A stretch of 64,000 nt of DNA from Ditylenchus dipsaci. Its lineage: Eukaryota > Nematoda > Chromadorea > Rhabditida > Anguinidae. Positions 60,848-64,000 of the stretch are shown here, one piece after another (the stretch's first letter is position 1; each line of letters starts with the position of its first letter). The stretch spans positions 1 through 64,000 of the forward strand of contig SADC01000170.1 in assembly GCA_004194705.1 (NCBI GenBank), written 5' to 3'. The notes under the pieces are model-generated. The model saw only the letters and a program-made list of their open reading frames with translations, did no database searches and had not been told where the DNA came from. The position numbers and the translations under genes were made by a program.

Positions 60848-63800
60848 GAAATAATAACTTGTAATATTATAATAATAATATTTTGTATATGTTTTGAATA
60901 AATGACTTTATGTAAAATAAACAAATAAAAGCGCCGTCTACGCTCGAATTAGCGCACCCCCAAATTAACGCACGCTCAAATTAGCGCACGGCTTTGGTCG
61001 GTCCCCAGGGGGTGCGGTAATTCAAGCGTCGACTGTACTAGATAAATTATAAAGAAAAATTCCCAAGCTGGATTTCATCTGCAATGTAATTTCAAACGCA
61101 GTCAACTTTGACCTTAAATGTGCACACCACGATGCACCACTTATTTCCAAAAACAAATTACATACCTGATTACAAGTCAAATACGAATACCGTATTTTCT
61201 CTAATAAGGCGGCATGCTGCTTTATTTTTCAAGCTCGATCTAGCATGCCGCCTTATTGGGTGTGATTCACCCAATAAGTGCAGCTAGATTGGCTATATAA
61301 GATGCTTACAGAGAAACACTTCCCAAATACTATATTTAGATAAGTTTCACATTTTTTTGACGGTTTGTAGGCTACCGATCATCTAATTACGTTGATCGAC
61401 TTACAGCTTGTGCTTGAACAAAATCATTTTTAGTCACATTGTGAAATCGATTGAGTTTCCGAGTAGAGTATTTTTAAAATAGAAGCGTTAAACATTTTGG
61501 AGCATTGATTCACTTCAACTCAAAGCCGTTCCTGATGTCATGTTATGAAATATGCTAAAAGTTAGTGCAGCAAAGTTTAGAACACCCGAAACACATATTT
61601 CTCAAAAGAAACCCGAAAATCTCGATATAAATGGGTAAATAGCGCGTGGAATCGGTTAAAACAGAGAGGTAGAAAATCTTTTTAACTAACTAATTTTTAC
61701 TCATTTTGTAGCGTACATTCAGAGCTACAAAATAAATGTAAACTCATAGATTAGGAGGAATCAAGACAAAAAGAAAAGCTTGAGGTGTGATTTGAATCTG
61801 CAACTTTTCAGTACCAGAAATGTCCCTCTCCTTCAATTATTTCCTACCCCTTTTTCAAATTCAATTAAAATAACTGAATTCTCGCCCCTTTTTAATCAAA
61901 ATCGGGTAAATTGCTCCGACTTGCGGTGTTCAAGCAAAACCGGAGCAATTTACCTGATTTTGATTAAAAAGGGGAAATATTTTAGTTATTTTATTCTCTA
62001 AGACAACATTTCCAAATTACCCAATTTCTGGAGTAATTTTTATTTAAAAAGATATCTATGAGAAACCTCGTGCATTTCTAAGTCTAGAAAATTTCTATCA
62101 CTCTCTGAAAAACAGCAAATAGATGCCGGCTGTATAAACCGTGGTACAGTCGACGCTTTATATAACGGACAGAAAATGGTTTGGTTGGTTTGAAATGAAA
62201 TTGACTGAATTGACTTATATAAGAGGCAAAAATTTAATAATAAATAAAAGCTCTATATAACGGACAAATGGCTGAAAATCCCAAGGTTTAATTTTAATTG
62301 AAACGGTTTCCATCCGAGACCACATACAAAAATGAATATACACATGAATATAACACCCCAGGCATCTGCACGGCCCTACTTTTGGCCGGGCCGGCCCGTG
62401 CTGGCCCGGTACCCAATGGTTAAGAGTGAAATTCACACAATCATTTTTCCTGTAATAACATTTATTCAGCAACATCACTCAAACAAAATAACATTTTCCA
62501 TTAGAGATTATCAGATAGAAGAAATGGCCGCCCGGCCCGTGACTTTTTCGGCCCGGTCCGTGGGGGTTTTGAAACATGCCAGGCCGGCCCGTGCACATGC
62601 CTGATACACCCCCATTTTAAGCTTCTTTATGGATTTGATTACTGCAAGTCTTTTAACAGAAATTTCTATACCATTGGATAGCTTAGACTTTGCGCTATCA
62701 CTTAAAAAAACTTCACGCAAGTTCATTGGAAATACAAAAAGTTTGGTTAAAAAGAAGTTCAAATTAGCGTTTGGCAGAGCCCACCTGCCAACTTCAAATG
62801 GTTTATCTCCAAGTGACTCCGAAAAAAAAAATCTGGCCGGTACAAATGCAGCAGTTTTTCTCGAGCTTTCTTTCAGTGTTTTTAGTTTTAAGATTCACCG
62901 TCGGTTCTAAATCAACTCAGTAGTTTTATGAACACTTCCATTTTGGTTAATTTCGGCATGCACTGTAATCTGAAAAGATTGAATGCCATGAATGCTTCTG
63001 TCAACATTCATGTGTTATGACAATGTACCTTAAGACTTGGCACGTCGATTGCAATCTCGATTTCTGTCTATGTATCCAATTGGACTGAGCTATATCTCTT
63101 GTGAATACTCAGGTGAAGTTTTCAGGTTTCGATTAAATCCAAGTGGACTTTGATCAGTTACTCAGAGATCCTCTAATCAATCGTTAACTTTTGTGTTTTT
63201 TGTTTTGTTTCCAGAGCACATTTGAAAGAATTTGGAAAGGCTTAAATTTAAAAAATTCAAGAAAAAATTTTTGGTTTAAAAACCACTTACCTCTCAGAAG
63301 TCAAAATGACCAAATTTGAGCATCGATTTTGGAGGATTTTGGAAATGTCATGCAAATAAAGCTATTCTTAGCTGTATCTAATAAATAACTCATACTAGTG
63401 CGATAATTAAAAAAAACCCAACATTTTCACAGAAAAAATGAGAAAAAATTCAAATTTCGTACAAAACAGAGTGCCACAGCACGTTTGCGACTTTTGAATT
63501 TTGCACACTATGCCCTGCCACCTTTAAAGCACCATGAAACTTGATAAGCACAGCAATTTATGAATTTTGAATTTGCGCGGGACCACCCTGATTTTGTCAA
63601 TAATGTTTTCGAATTGTGTTTGCCTGTCAAATTTTTTCAAGATATAGAACCGCTTACTAGTCGAGCCAAACGTTGCTTGACATTGCCAGATCGGACGACT
63701 TATCCTAATTATACTGCACTATAATTACTTATATGAGTACGAAATAAAAATTTACTCATAAATGCAATTCAAATTTTCAATGCAAACAAAAAATATTAAT

Positions 63801-64000
63801 TCAAAAACATTATGAATAAAATTAGGGTGGTTACGCAAATTGTTGTGCTTATCAAGTTTCATGGTCCTTTAAGTAAGAAGCTGTATAGACAAAACACAAA
63901 TAATCGTTTTTCTTCTAACAGCTTATCTTATTACTTTCGGGGTCTAAAATTCAGAAAAATCATATTTCTTATCAGCCCGCTTTATTAAAATACAAAGAGT
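60848..64000. repeat. Copy-2 UGT 3' flank
   Basis: Repeats 33120-36281: pogo-like end near 60930-61040, TACCGTATTT-type hairpin near 61190-61262, palindrome near 61870-61990, hAT-like MITE near 62360-62604, then AT-rich sequence without recognised features to the window end. Confidence 0.8.

Larger units (their letters stand above)
54418..64000. repeat. Segmental duplication, copy 2 (9.6 kb, runs off the window)
   Basis: Matches 26669-36281. The left boundary is sharp, at the axis of the palindrome that lies in UGT intron 1 of copy 1. At the right the match still continues at 64000, so the true length is unknown. The copy would reach the secreted-protein gene (36350 equivalent) about 70 bp past the window end. 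Confidence 0.95.

Noticed and set aside
1..64000. Retrotransposon or viral genes
   Set aside because: I saw no reverse transcriptase, integrase, capsid or viral polymerase motifs in any frame.

Overview
The window looks like nuclear DNA of a nematode-like invertebrate. It is AT-rich, its genes have introns with GT..AG borders, and it is full of short inverted-repeat transposons. The gene families fit a nematode: a UDP-glucuronosyltransferase with a nematode-style N-terminus, an F-box gene of the expanded nematode type, a ShKT domain, and an intestinal-type carboxylesterase with GATA sites upstream. The taxonomic call is inference from family resemblance.

Layout. 1-1.2 kb: a 31-bp satellite and a long MITE. 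2.1-4.1 kb (+): an F-box-like gene. 4.3-5.9 kb: a hAT-type element with an 8-bp target duplication and a second inverted-repeat element nested in it. 6-7.2 kb: MITE, tandem and foldback repeats. 7.9-10.1 kb (-): a five-exon carboxylesterase. 12.4-13.3 kb (+): a broken piece of a long-chain acyl-CoA synthetase. 14.6-23.5 kb (-): a seven-exon secreted M13 (neprilysin-type) metalloprotease whose first exon carries a signal peptide and a ShKT domain; its last intron holds a Mutator-like element with FLYWCH, MULE-transposase and ULP/C48-like segments. 24.7-33.1 kb (+): a six-exon UGT. 36.3-42.4 kb (+): a poorly resolved secreted, Cys-rich gene. 46.0-47.9 kb (-): an intronless cytosolic HSP70 with a heat-shock promoter. 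50.5-53.9 kb (-): a Gln/Asn/Pro-rich gene. 54.4 kb to the end: a near-identical second copy of 26.67-36.28 kb, holding UGT exons 2-6 but not exon 1.

Base quality matters here. Almost every reading-frame break I found in otherwise conserved exons (M13 protease, HSP70, both UGT copies, the Q-rich gene) is explained by loss of one base, usually in a homopolymer. The two UGT copies are broken at different places and complement each other. I therefore read these breaks mainly as sequencing errors, and I treat the 9.6-kb duplication as either a recent event or an assembly artefact.

The genes do not form a pathway. The esterase, UGT and secreted protease would all suit gut or detoxification roles (inference). 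The two items most worth following are the ShKT-M13 fusion and the FLYWCH/MULE/ULP element.
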